In this document: one piece after another, positions 7,776 to 15,600 of the stretch
How the letters are laid out: every line of letters begins with the position of its first letter
Numbering within the stretch: the first letter of the stretch is position 1
NCBI GenBank assembly: GCA_964511945.1
Contig: CAZEHO010000024.1
Coordinates: 1-45,979, forward strand
Length of the DNA stretch: 45,979 nt
Source: CAZEHO01 sp964511945
Lineage (GTDB): Bacteria > Actinomycetota > Acidimicrobiia > Spongiisociales > UBA11373
Direction of reading: 5' to 3'
Made by a program: the position numbers and the translations under genes
The notes under the pieces: model-generated
What the model saw: the letters and a program-made list of their open reading frames with translations, nothing else
Told to the model about the DNA's origin: nothing
Database searches by the model: none

Positions 7776-8759
7776 TCAGGCGCGAGCGCCCTCGGGCTCG
7801 AAGAACTCGAAGAATCCGCCGAAGGGGCCGGGGCCGTCGAACCCGAAGTGGCCATGGGGACCACCGAACCCGAACCCGAAGAAGCCGCCGTGCTCTTCGT
7901 AGAACTCTCCAAGCGCTTCCTCGGCGGCGGGGTCGTCGAGGTCGGGAATGACCATCCGGATACCGTTGGGCCCTTCCTCCACGTCGTAGGCGATGCCCCG
8001 CTCGTCGAGGAACGCAGCCAGCTCGTCTGCGGTGGCGTTCAGCCGTTCGACCAGCTCGGCCGGCAGGTCGAACGGCAGCTCTCCGTCGAATCCGAAATCG
8101 AACCATTCGCCATCGAACGGAAACTCGCCGCCGAACGGGAACTCACCATCGAACGGGAACTCGAACTCGAGCCACCCGTCGTGGGGGCCGAACTCACCGA
8201 ATCCGAAGTCGAGGATTCCGGGAAGCTGTTCGAGGAACGGAATCTCGGCCTGTCCGAAGTACTCGGCGACCGCGTCATTCGCCGCCTCATCCGTCATGTC
8301 CCAGGTGACGACGGGCAGGTTGCGCACCTGATGTTCGACGCCGGCGGCATCGAGATGTGCGGCAAGACCTTCCAACAGTCCGGCGATGTCGGCCAGAGCC
8401 TGTTCCGGGTCGATCTCCTCGATGAACCCGAAGCCCCAGTCGTCGAACTCACCGAAGAACTCGTCGATGGCCTCTTCTGCGGCGGGATCATCCCAATCCC
8501 ACTCGACCCAGCTGAGCCCGCACTCGTCCTCGACGATCTCGTAGGCGATGCCCTGCTCGTCGAGGAACGCGGCCAGCTCGTCGGTCTCGGCCTGGATCTC
8601 GGCGATCTCCTCGGCCGAGGACTCCCAGTCGCATGCGACCTCGGCCGCCTTCGGGGCTTCCGGATCGTCGCTCTGGGCGCTGGCCACCACCGGCACCGCC
8701 ACCGCAATGGCGACTCCGATGACCAGGAGGCCGATCTTGAGCCTCGTCTTGGTGAACAC
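7776..8759 (-). CDS. secreted acidic repeat protein sharing a module with the adjacent sensor kinase
   Basis: A 327-residue protein I do not recognise. It starts with a Sec signal peptide (basic MFTKTRLKIG, hydrophobic core, likely cleavage after VASA near residue 28). The mature part holds three copies of an acidic module of about 45 residues, at about 60-104, 130-170 and 245-288. Each has the pattern L-x-x-x-L-D-x-x-G-I/V followed by W-D or P-D, D-P/D-x-A and an E/D-F/Y end. Residues 184-230 form a low-complexity stretch rich in F, G, E and D (repeats such as FPFDGE and FPFGGE). The C-terminus is Gly/Phe/His-rich. It is strongly acidic, has no Cys pair and shows no enzyme motif. The start is GTG at 8759, chosen for the excellent GAGGAGGAGG site upstream. 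The kinase next door carries two copies of the same module, so the pair may form a ligand/receptor or metal/peptide-sensing unit. Confidence 0.8.
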   Translation of the reverse strand: MFTKTRLKIGLLVIGVAIAVAVPVVASAQSDDPEAPKAAEVACDWESSAEEIAEIQAETDELAAFLDEQGIAYEIVEDECGLSWVEWDWDDPAAEEAIDEFFGEFDDWGFGFIEEIDPEQALADIAGLLEGLAAHLDAAGVEHQVRNLPVVTWDMTDEAANDAVAEYFGQAEIPFLEQLPGILDFGFGEFGPHDGWLEFEFPFDGEFPFGGEFPFDGEWFDFGFDGELPFDLPAELVERLNATADELAAFLDERGIAYDVEEGPNGIRMVIPDLDDPAAEEALGEFYEEHGGFFGFGFGGPHGHFGFDGPGPFGGFFEFFEPEGARA

Positions 8760-8895
8760 TGCGTTTCCTCCTCCTCGTGAATCTGCAGCACAAGGTACGG
8801 GGAGGGCATGAAGAACCCATGAAGGTCTCATCGCAGCGCCATTCGGCTTCGCGCCCGGGCCCCCAGCGCCACAGGGACCGCCGGGAGGGGTACCG

Positions 8896-8901
8896 TACGA
8901 T
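8896..8901 (+). promoter_or_regulatory. Candidate -10 box (TACGAT)
   Basis: TACGAT lies 18 nt before the ATG of the DUF4097-like gene; a GGAGGAG ribosome site stands between. It lies in the 160-nt divergent gap with the secreted acidic protein gene. Confidence 0.35.
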
Positions 8902-8919
8902 CGACGACGCGGAGGAGCA

Positions 8920-9777
8920 ATGACGGAGCCGCCGTTCGACCTCGGGGACGATGATCTCGGACTGGGCGAATCCCAGGAGGTTGAAGAAACCGCGGCTCCG
9001 AAAACGCCTCTCGACCGGACAAGGACCGGGGTTCGGATCGTCGCGATCGTGCTGGCGGTCATCCTGATCGTCATCGGATCGTCGGCGCTGATCGCGAACG
9101 TCTTCGAGTCCCGCCGCTCGACCACCCAGCGCTTCGGTGACAGCGTCGACAGCCTGGTCGTGTCCAGCGCCAACGGCGAGATCACCGTAACCGCGATGTC
9201 CGGCACCGAGATCGTCGTCGAACGCGACGAGCACTACCTGTTCCGGCGCCCCAGCCGCGAGGCCGAATTGGTGGGATCCAGCCTGGTGCTCGGCGACGGG
9301 TGCCCCTCGTTCAACTTCCTGTTCCTCGGTGGATGCCGGGTCGATTTCAGGGTGACCGTGCCTGCCGACGTGTCGATCGACCTGGAGAGCTCGAACGGTG
9401 ACCTGGTGATCGAGGGGATTACCGGCGGTGTCGTGCTCCGCACCTCCAACGGTGACATCGATCTCGACCGGTTGACCGGGGAGATCGACGCCAAGACGTC
9501 GAACGGATCGATCATCGGCCGGGGTCTGGAGTCGCCCGCGGTCGACGCCGACACCTCCAACGGCCGGATTTCACTGGTCTTCGAGGAGCCCCCGGACCGA
9601 CTGGTGGCCGAGACGAGCAACGGGAACATCGACATCGGATTGCCGGCACTCCCCTACCGGATCAACGCCAACACCAGCAACGGGGACATCGACCTCGACG
9701 TCGTCTCCGATCCCGAAGCGGCGCGCACCATCGACGTCACCAGCAGTAACGGCGACATCGACATCCGGCGGCGCTAG
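8920..9777 (+). CDS. membrane-anchored DUF4097-like beta-repeat protein
   Basis: A 285-residue protein with an acidic cytoplasmic tail, one membrane helix at about 38-59 and an outer C-terminal domain. That domain repeats the motif [S/T]-S-N-G-[D/E/N/R/S]-I eight times (SSANGEI, SSNGDLV, TSNGDID and so on) at intervals of about 18-25 residues. This is the pattern of the DUF4097 beta-solenoid family, whose function is poorly defined; members often sit near envelope-stress regulators. Two cysteines (GDGCPS and LGGCRV) could form a disulfide. The ATG is supported by GGAGGAG. The gene ends convergently with the HIT gene, and the two stop codons overlap by 4 nt. Its neighbourhood fits a role at the cell surface, but no activity can be read from the sequence. 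Confidence 0.8.
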   Translation: MTEPPFDLGDDDLGLGESQEVEETAAPKTPLDRTRTGVRIVAIVLAVILIVIGSSALIANVFESRRSTTQRFGDSVDSLVVSSANGEITVTAMSGTEIVVERDEHYLFRRPSREAELVGSSLVLGDGCPSFNFLFLGGCRVDFRVTVPADVSIDLESSNGDLVIEGITGGVVLRTSNGDIDLDRLTGEIDAKTSNGSIIGRGLESPAVDADTSNGRISLVFEEPPDRLVAETSNGNIDIGLPALPYRINANTSNGDIDLDVVSDPEAARTIDVTSSNGDIDIRRR

Positions 9778-10265
9778 TTATCCGCCAGAACCTCACGCAT
9801 CCGGGCCCAGGTCACCGAGAGGTCTTCGGGCAGCACCCTGGTCGATGCCAGCGCGGTCATGAAGTTGGTGTCGCCGCGCCAGCGCGGGACGCCGTGGAGG
9901 TGCATGTGGCCCGGAACCCCGGCACCGGCGACCCGGCCCAGATTGGCGCCGATGTTGTGCCCGTCGGGATGCATCGTGGCGTCGAGTGCGGCCATCGACC
10001 GCACCATCAGATCCCACACCTCTGCCTGTTCCTCGACGGTCAGTTCGCCTGGGGTGGCGACGTGCCGGTACTGGCTCACCATGAAGTGCCCGGTGGTGTA
10101 GGGGTACCGGTTGAGCACACTGAAGGCCAGTTCCCCGCGCTCGAGGATCAGACCCTCGACGTCGTCGAGTTCGGGCAGCCTGCAGAACAGGCACGGAGAG
10201 TCGTCGTCCTGGGCCTCGGGTGATGTCACGTATTCGCTGCGCCAGCCTGCCCACAGGTAGTCCAT
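9774..10265 (-). CDS. HIT-family diadenosine tetraphosphate (Ap4A) phosphorylase-like protein
   Basis: A 163-residue histidine-triad protein. The triad is H120-M-H122-L-H124 followed by GVPRW, so H122 should be the nucleophile. An N-terminal CLFC motif (C25, C28), NRYPYTTGHFMV and NIGANLGRVAGAG match the actinobacterial Ap4A phosphorylase group typified by Mycobacterium tuberculosis Rv2613c (from memory). These enzymes split Ap4A to ADP and ATP in the cytoplasm. The ATG at 10265 has no Shine-Dalgarno but is preceded, 6 nt away, by TAGGCT, which suggests a leaderless mRNA. The first ten residues after the start (DYLWAGWRSE) fit the family, which supports this start. It is convergent with the DUF4097-like gene and divergent from malQ. 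Confidence 0.9.
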   Translation of the reverse strand: MDYLWAGWRSEYVTSPEAQDDDSPCLFCRLPELDDVEGLILERGELAFSVLNRYPYTTGHFMVSQYRHVATPGELTVEEQAEVWDLMVRSMAALDATMHPDGHNIGANLGRVAGAGVPGHMHLHGVPRWRGDTNFMTALASTRVLPEDLSVTWARMREVLADN

Positions 10266-10271
10266 GAGCCG

Positions 10272-10277
10272 AGCCTA
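10272..10277 (-). promoter_or_regulatory. -10 box TAGGCT of the HIT gene
   Basis: TAGGCT on the minus strand is followed by 6 nt and the ATG of the HIT gene. It is part of a divergent promoter with malQ. Confidence 0.45.
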
Positions 10278-10318
10278 GGGAGCCATTGGACCCGTGCGGT
10301 GAGCATTCCAGTAGCGCG

Positions 10319-10324
10319 TAGGAT
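10319..10324 (+). promoter_or_regulatory. -10 box TAGGAT of malQ
   Basis: TAGGAT followed by exactly 6 nt (GCCGCA) and the malQ ATG. There is no ribosome binding site, so malQ is probably translated from a leaderless mRNA. Confidence 0.5.
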
Positions 10325-10330
10325 GCCGCA

Positions 10331-11818
10331 ATGCTCAGCGAACGCTCTTCGGGGATCCTGCTCCACCCGACCAGCCTTCCCGGACCGTTCGGAATCGGCG
10401 ACCTCGGTCCCGCCGCCGATCGCTGGATCGAATGGCTGGCAAAGACCGGCTGCGCGAGCTGGCAGGTACTCCCCCTGGGTCCGACCGGCTACGGCGACTC
10501 GCCGTATCAGAGCTTCTCCGCTTTCGCCGGCAACCCGTACCTGATCAGTCCCGAGCGTCTTGCCGCCGACGGCCTGCTGACGGCCGAGGACCTGGCGGCG
10601 ACGCCCGGCTTCCCCCCCGACCGGATCGACTTCGGAGGGGTGATCCCCTGGAAGCTGAACCTGCTGGCAACCGCCACCGAGCGCTTCCGCTCCGGCCCAC
10701 CACCGGGTCTGGCCGACGAATACGCGACGGTCCGGGAACGTGAGGGCCACTGGGTCGACGACTACGCCCTGTTCATGGCACTCAAGGGGGAGCACGGTGG
10801 CGGATCGTGGCTGGAGTGGCCATCCGAGCTGCGGGTCCGGGACGAGTCCGCATTGTCGACTGCGAGGGCGCGGCTGGCGTCTGAGATCGAACATCACCTG
10901 GTCGTGCAGTTCCTGTTCTTCCGCCAGTGGAGCCAATTGCGGGAGCGGGCCCGAGGCCACGGCCTGCAAATCATCGGCGATATCCCGATCTTCGTTTCTC
11001 TCGACTCGTGCGATGTGTGGGCGAACCCGGAGCTTTTCCAGTTGGATGCCGAACGGTGGCCGACGGTGGTGGCCGGCGTGCCGCCGGACTACTTTTCCGA
11101 GACCGGCCAGCTGTGGGGCAATCCGCTGTACGACTGGGACGTGCACACTGCGACCGGATACGCCTGGTGGATCTCGCGGATCAAGGCGGTCATCGAGATG
11201 GTCGACGTGATCCGCATCGATCACTTCCGCGGATTCGTGGACTACTGGGAGATCTCGGCCGGAGCCCCCAACGCCGTCCTGGGCCGGTGGATCGATGGCC
11301 CCGGGCGTGCCTTCTTCGATGCCATCGAGGCTGCACTGGGCGAGTTGCCGATCATCGCTGAGGATCTCGGTGAGCTGCACGCCACCGTTCCGGCGCTGCG
11401 CGACGAGTTGAAGCTGCCGGGCATGAAGGTGCTGCAGTTCGCCTTCGACGGTGACCCGAACAACGAGTTCCTCCCCCGGTTCTATCCGGAGAACTGCGCT
11501 GCCTACACCGGCACCCACGACAACGACACGGTTGTCGGTTGGTGGCAGACCGCCGACCGGGAAACCCGGGATCGAGCTCGCGCGACCCTCGGCTTCGAGG
11601 GTGACGAACCGTCGTGGCCGTTCATCGACGCAGTCTGGAAGTCGCAGGCGCGTCTCGCCGTGGCGCCCCTACAGGCGTTCCTCGAGCTGGGCCCGGAGGC
11701 ACGGATGAACACCCCTTCCACCGAATCAGGCAATTGGTCCTGGCGCCTCGACGAGGACGACCTGACCGAGCCACTGGCGGAGCGAATCGCGGAGCTGAAC
11801 CGCCGGACGAACCGCTGA
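10331..11818 (+). CDS. malQ: 4-alpha-glucanotransferase (amylomaltase)
   Basis: A 495-residue GH77 amylomaltase, the normal length for the short bacterial form. It transfers alpha-1,4-glucan segments between maltodextrins in the cytoplasm. The N-terminus RSSGILLHPTSLPGPFGIGD is diagnostic. The nucleophile is D297 in VIRIDHFRGF, the acid/base is E344 in IIAEDLG, and the third carboxylate is D397 in GTHDND. The C-terminus RMNTPS followed by NWSWR is also typical. The start is placed at the ATG right after a TAGGAT box. No other glycogen or maltose gene is visible nearby, so it appears to be a stand-alone housekeeping gene. An M23 lipoprotein gene follows 54 nt later with its own promoter-like box. 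Confidence 0.97.
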   Translation: MLSERSSGILLHPTSLPGPFGIGDLGPAADRWIEWLAKTGCASWQVLPLGPTGYGDSPYQSFSAFAGNPYLISPERLAADGLLTAEDLAATPGFPPDRIDFGGVIPWKLNLLATATERFRSGPPPGLADEYATVREREGHWVDDYALFMALKGEHGGGSWLEWPSELRVRDESALSTARARLASEIEHHLVVQFLFFRQWSQLRERARGHGLQIIGDIPIFVSLDSCDVWANPELFQLDAERWPTVVAGVPPDYFSETGQLWGNPLYDWDVHTATGYAWWISRIKAVIEMVDVIRIDHFRGFVDYWEISAGAPNAVLGRWIDGPGRAFFDAIEAALGELPIIAEDLGELHATVPALRDELKLPGMKVLQFAFDGDPNNEFLPRFYPENCAAYTGTHDNDTVVGWWQTADRETRDRARATLGFEGDEPSWPFIDAVWKSQARLAVAPLQAFLELGPEARMNTPSTESGNWSWRLDEDDLTEPLAERIAELNRRTNR

Positions 11819-11844
11819 GGGAACCGACGGGCACCCCCCGCTCC

Positions 11845-11850
11845 TAGCCT
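11845..11850 (+). promoter_or_regulatory. -10 box TAGCCT of the M23 gene
   Basis: TAGCCT 22 nt before the ATG of the M23 gene, with GGAGGAG in between. This gives the M23 gene its own short-leader promoter within the 54-nt gap after malQ. Confidence 0.4.
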
Positions 11851-11872
11851 GGGGCAAGGCGGCGGAGGAGCC

Positions 11873-12601
11873 ATGAAGTCGAGGCAGTTCGCTGAACTCA
11901 CCGTAGCCCTGGCGGTAGTCGTTGCCGGCTGCGCCGGCCCTGAAGGCACGCCGGCGGGTGACACCTCGAGCACCTTCCCGCCGTCGTCGATGTCCACCAC
12001 GACATCCGCCACAACGATCACCCCGGCGCCGGCCACAACCTCATCCCGACCCTCGACGACGACGTCGACGGCACCTCTGCAGCCGGAAGCCACGGCCGAC
12101 CCGACCACCACCACGATCCGGTTGTTCCAATACGCCTTCCCGATTCGCCCGGCGGATCTCGCCACATACGGCGATACGCACCACGACTACCCGGCCACCG
12201 ACATCTTCGCCCCCGCCGGCACAACGGTGGTGGCCGTTACCGACGGCCATGTGGATGAGTTGCGCCGAGAGGACCTCTGGGACCCCGATGTGGATGACCC
12301 GGCAACCAGGGGTGGCCGGTACGTGAGCATCATCGGCGACGACGGGGTCCGCTACTACTGCTCGCATCTCGAGTCGGTTGATCCGGATCTCGAAGGCGGC
12401 CGGCGGATCGAGGCCGGCCAGAGCATCGGCACCGTCGGCACGTCCGGGAACGCGGCCGGCACCAGTCCACACTGCCACTTCGGAATCTCTGCTCCGACCT
12501 ACCCGGGAGATTGGGAGACCCGCCGCGGGGAGATCTGGCCCTACCCGTTCCTCCGGGCATGGCAGCGCGGCGAGGCGATGACGCCCGAGCTTGGCGGCTG
12601 A
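11873..12601 (+). CDS. M23-family metallopeptidase lipoprotein
   Basis: A 242-residue lipoprotein. The signal ends in VVVAGC, so C20 should be lipidated. A Thr/Ser/Pro-rich linker runs to about residue 85. The rest is an M23 (LytM/lysostaphin-type) fold. HHDYPATDIFAPAG gives the first His and Asp zinc ligands, and the final HCHFG gives the H-x-H motif. GRYVSIIGDDGVRYYCSHL is the central strand with the conserved SHL. With the zinc ligands present it may cut peptidoglycan cross-links at the cell surface, or it may act as a scaffold in cell-wall remodelling. A GGAGGAG site supports the start. It is convergent with the large cyclase/kinase gene, with 10 nt between the stop codons. Confidence 0.92.
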   Translation: MKSRQFAELTVALAVVVAGCAGPEGTPAGDTSSTFPPSSMSTTTSATTITPAPATTSSRPSTTTSTAPLQPEATADPTTTTIRLFQYAFPIRPADLATYGDTHHDYPATDIFAPAGTTVVAVTDGHVDELRREDLWDPDVDDPATRGGRYVSIIGDDGVRYYCSHLESVDPDLEGGRRIEAGQSIGTVGTSGNAAGTSPHCHFGISAPTYPGDWETRRGEIWPYPFLRAWQRGEAMTPELGG

Positions 12602-12611
12602 GGAGTCGGAA

Positions 12612-15600
12612 TCACCTGCTTCGAGCCCGCACCTCCTCGAGGGTCGGGCACGGATCGATGTTGTAGATCTGACACTCGGTGTCCGTGAACGAGCGAGTGA
12701 GCCGGGTGGTCGCAATGCGAGTCAGCTCGCCGAGTTCCAGCGCGAATACCCGAACCACCCCCTCATCGCCGATTGCGGCAGCCAGCCGTGTTCCGTCGGG
12801 GCTGAAGCCGATATCGCCCACCGCCGCCTCCTCATCCACCGCTGCCACTGTGCCCAGCGAGGCACCCGTGGCGACGTCGAACACCTGGATGTCTGCGCCA
12901 TCGGCTGCAGCCACGATGCTGCCGTCCGGGCTGAAGGCCGCAGTTTGAAGAACCTCGTCGACGGGTCCGAGGATCTGCAGGCGGTTCCCACTCTCCACGT
13001 CCCAGAGGCGTACGTCGGAGGCGCCGCCGGAAAGCGAACCGTTGGTGAGCAGCATCGAACCGTCAGGGCTGAACGAAACGACCGAAGCGCCGGCTCTCGG
13101 TGGGTTGTGGTCACAGCACCTGAGGATCTGCCCCCCGTCCAGCTCAAAGACCAGGACACGATTTCCAAAGGCGGCGAGGTATGCGTCGATGCCCTCAGCC
13201 CGGACCGCGAGGAGTGCTCCATCGGGGCTGAACGCAGCCGACGGCCACCACAGCGCGGCGGTCGCCGGAACGTCGTAGATCTCGCGGAATCCCGACGTCT
13301 CCCAGACCGTGATACCGAGATTGATCGAAGCCGCCAGAGCGGACCCATCAGGGCTGAAGGTTGCACTCCATCCGCCACGAGTCGCTGCCGTCGGATCGCC
13401 GAGCACCGTCACAAGACGCCCGCTCGCTGTGTCCCACACCATTACGGCCCCACCGCGGTCGGCCCCATGATTGAGGGCGGTGACCAGGAGCGAATCGTCC
13501 GGCGAGAACTCTGCGTCCATGACGAGGTAGTCGTCGGGATCCGTCGGGAGCCCAAATCGGGCAATGAGGACTGCTGACGGGCGCAACACCAGCAGCTCGT
13601 CCCCGCTCGCGGCATCCATGATCGTGAAGCGGTCACCCGACCCGCCGGCCAGCCACAGCCCGCTGTGGCTGACGGCGCACGACACCTCGGCCTGCGCCCC
13701 TGTCTCGACCGTCAGCCACTCACTGGCGCCGGCCGCGCCGAGATCCCAGAGCATCGCTTCGCCTGAGTCGAGGTTGCCGATCAGTGTTCCCGAGTCATCG
13801 AATGCCAGCCCGATGACTCCGGTCGACGTCAACTGGCGCTCCAACTCGACTCCCGAGTCATCGATCCGGAAGACATCCCCTCCGGCGACGATCAGCGAGC
13901 CATCAAGGTTGACGGCCACAGCACCATTCCAGGTGGTGTCCGGGATGATCGTCTCGGTGCCGTCTCCCAGGTCCCAGACCCCCAGGCCGACTTCGCCGTC
14001 TGCGTAGGAAACCGCCAGGGAGTCTCCGGACGGGTTGAAGGCGACTCCGGTGACGTCCCTCTCGACGCTGGGGAACCGATGCAGCTCGCCTCCCGTGGCC
14101 GCATCCCAGATCACGGCGGTGCTCTGTCCGCGACCGGCCCCCAGCGAGTCGGGCCAGCCGCCGGCCAGCATCGTGCCGTCGGAGCTGAAGGTCATCCCGG
14201 CCAGAGGCAGTCCTGTGAGCCGCAACTCGTCGGTCGACGACAGATCCCAGATGCGTGTCCCATCCAAGGCCGCCGATGCCAGCCGGGTGCCATCCGGCTG
14301 GAAGACCAGGTACCTGACCTGATTCCCCGGATGGCCCCTGCCCTGCGCCACTCCCGGCCCGTCGACGACAAGGGTGTGGGTGTAATCCGCGCTGTGTTCC
14401 CGGATCTCGATGACCCACGGATCCTCTTCCGATCCGGTGCCGGCAACGACGGCGTTCCCGATGGGAACCAGTTCCTCGAGCGCCTCCTCGACCACCTGGG
14501 CAGAGGCATCGAAGGGCAGGGCGGCGGTGACGGCATCTCCGAACCCGAGCCGCAACTCGCCGTTGGTTGCAGTCGTCCACACCAGTTGCCGGTCGTTGGT
14601 GGTGAACCGCTCGGCAAGAGTCACCGTGTCGAATACGACAACGCCTCCGTTGCCGAGCCCGACTGCAACCAACGAACCATCGCGACTGATCGCCATCGCG
14701 GTGACGCCGTCACCGCCGCGGCTCGACCAGGCTCCGCCTTCGGTGTTCGTGCCGGCCCCGACCCAGGAATCGGGTACCGGTAACTGGACCGTGTCCCCGG
14801 TGATTCGATCCCACAGCGTCGGAAAGGTCGGATCCAGCCGATCAACGAAACCCGTCACCAGATATCGACCGGCAGCGTCGCCGGCCACGATGTCGGCTTC
14901 CACGCGACCGCGCACCGGTGACGCAAGAACGGTGCTGTGCAGGGCTTCGACGGCAGTCGGGACCAACTCGTTGTCGGGCATGGTCTCGATCGCTTCGAGG
15001 GCCAGCAGGACGGCGAGCTCCGGTTCGTCCTCCACAACGGTGGCCTGGAACGCACGGGCTTCGGAGGCCAGCATCTGCACCGACCGTGCCGCCTTACGCG
15101 CCAGTTCGGCCTGCTCGTCCGCGATGACGCGCTGACGGTCTGCCTCCTCCGCAGCCGCATCAGCCGCTGCCCGTTCCTCATCGGCTTGTACCGCCGCCTC
15201 GGCAGCGGCTGCCTTAGCGACCTCCGCTTGAGCCAATCGCTCCTCGGCCAACCGTTCTGCAGCCGTCGCCTGGTCGGCCTGCCGGTCGGCCCGTATCCAC
15301 TGCATCATCGCCAGCCCGGCCAGCACCACTGCTACCAGGGTGGCGCCGACCAGGACCCCGGTGAGGATCCGTCGCCGCCGAGCTCGAGCGAGCCGCTCTG
15401 TCTCGTCCCTGCCGATCGACAAGTCGAGGTAGGCGCGCTCGTCGATCGTCAGCGTTGCCGACGCCTCCCAACCCTTGAACGGAGCAAGCCGATCCCCGGT
15501 GAGCAGGTAGTCGTCGTTGTGGCCGGCGTCATCCCAGTCGGCCATGGCCACCCGCAGCCGGCGGCCGAGAATCAGCGCCTCTCGCTGCCCGTCGATCCAT

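Noticed and set aside
8488..9234. Minus-strand frame across the divergent control region
   Set aside because: It runs through two unrelated genes and their promoters, and its translation has no family features.
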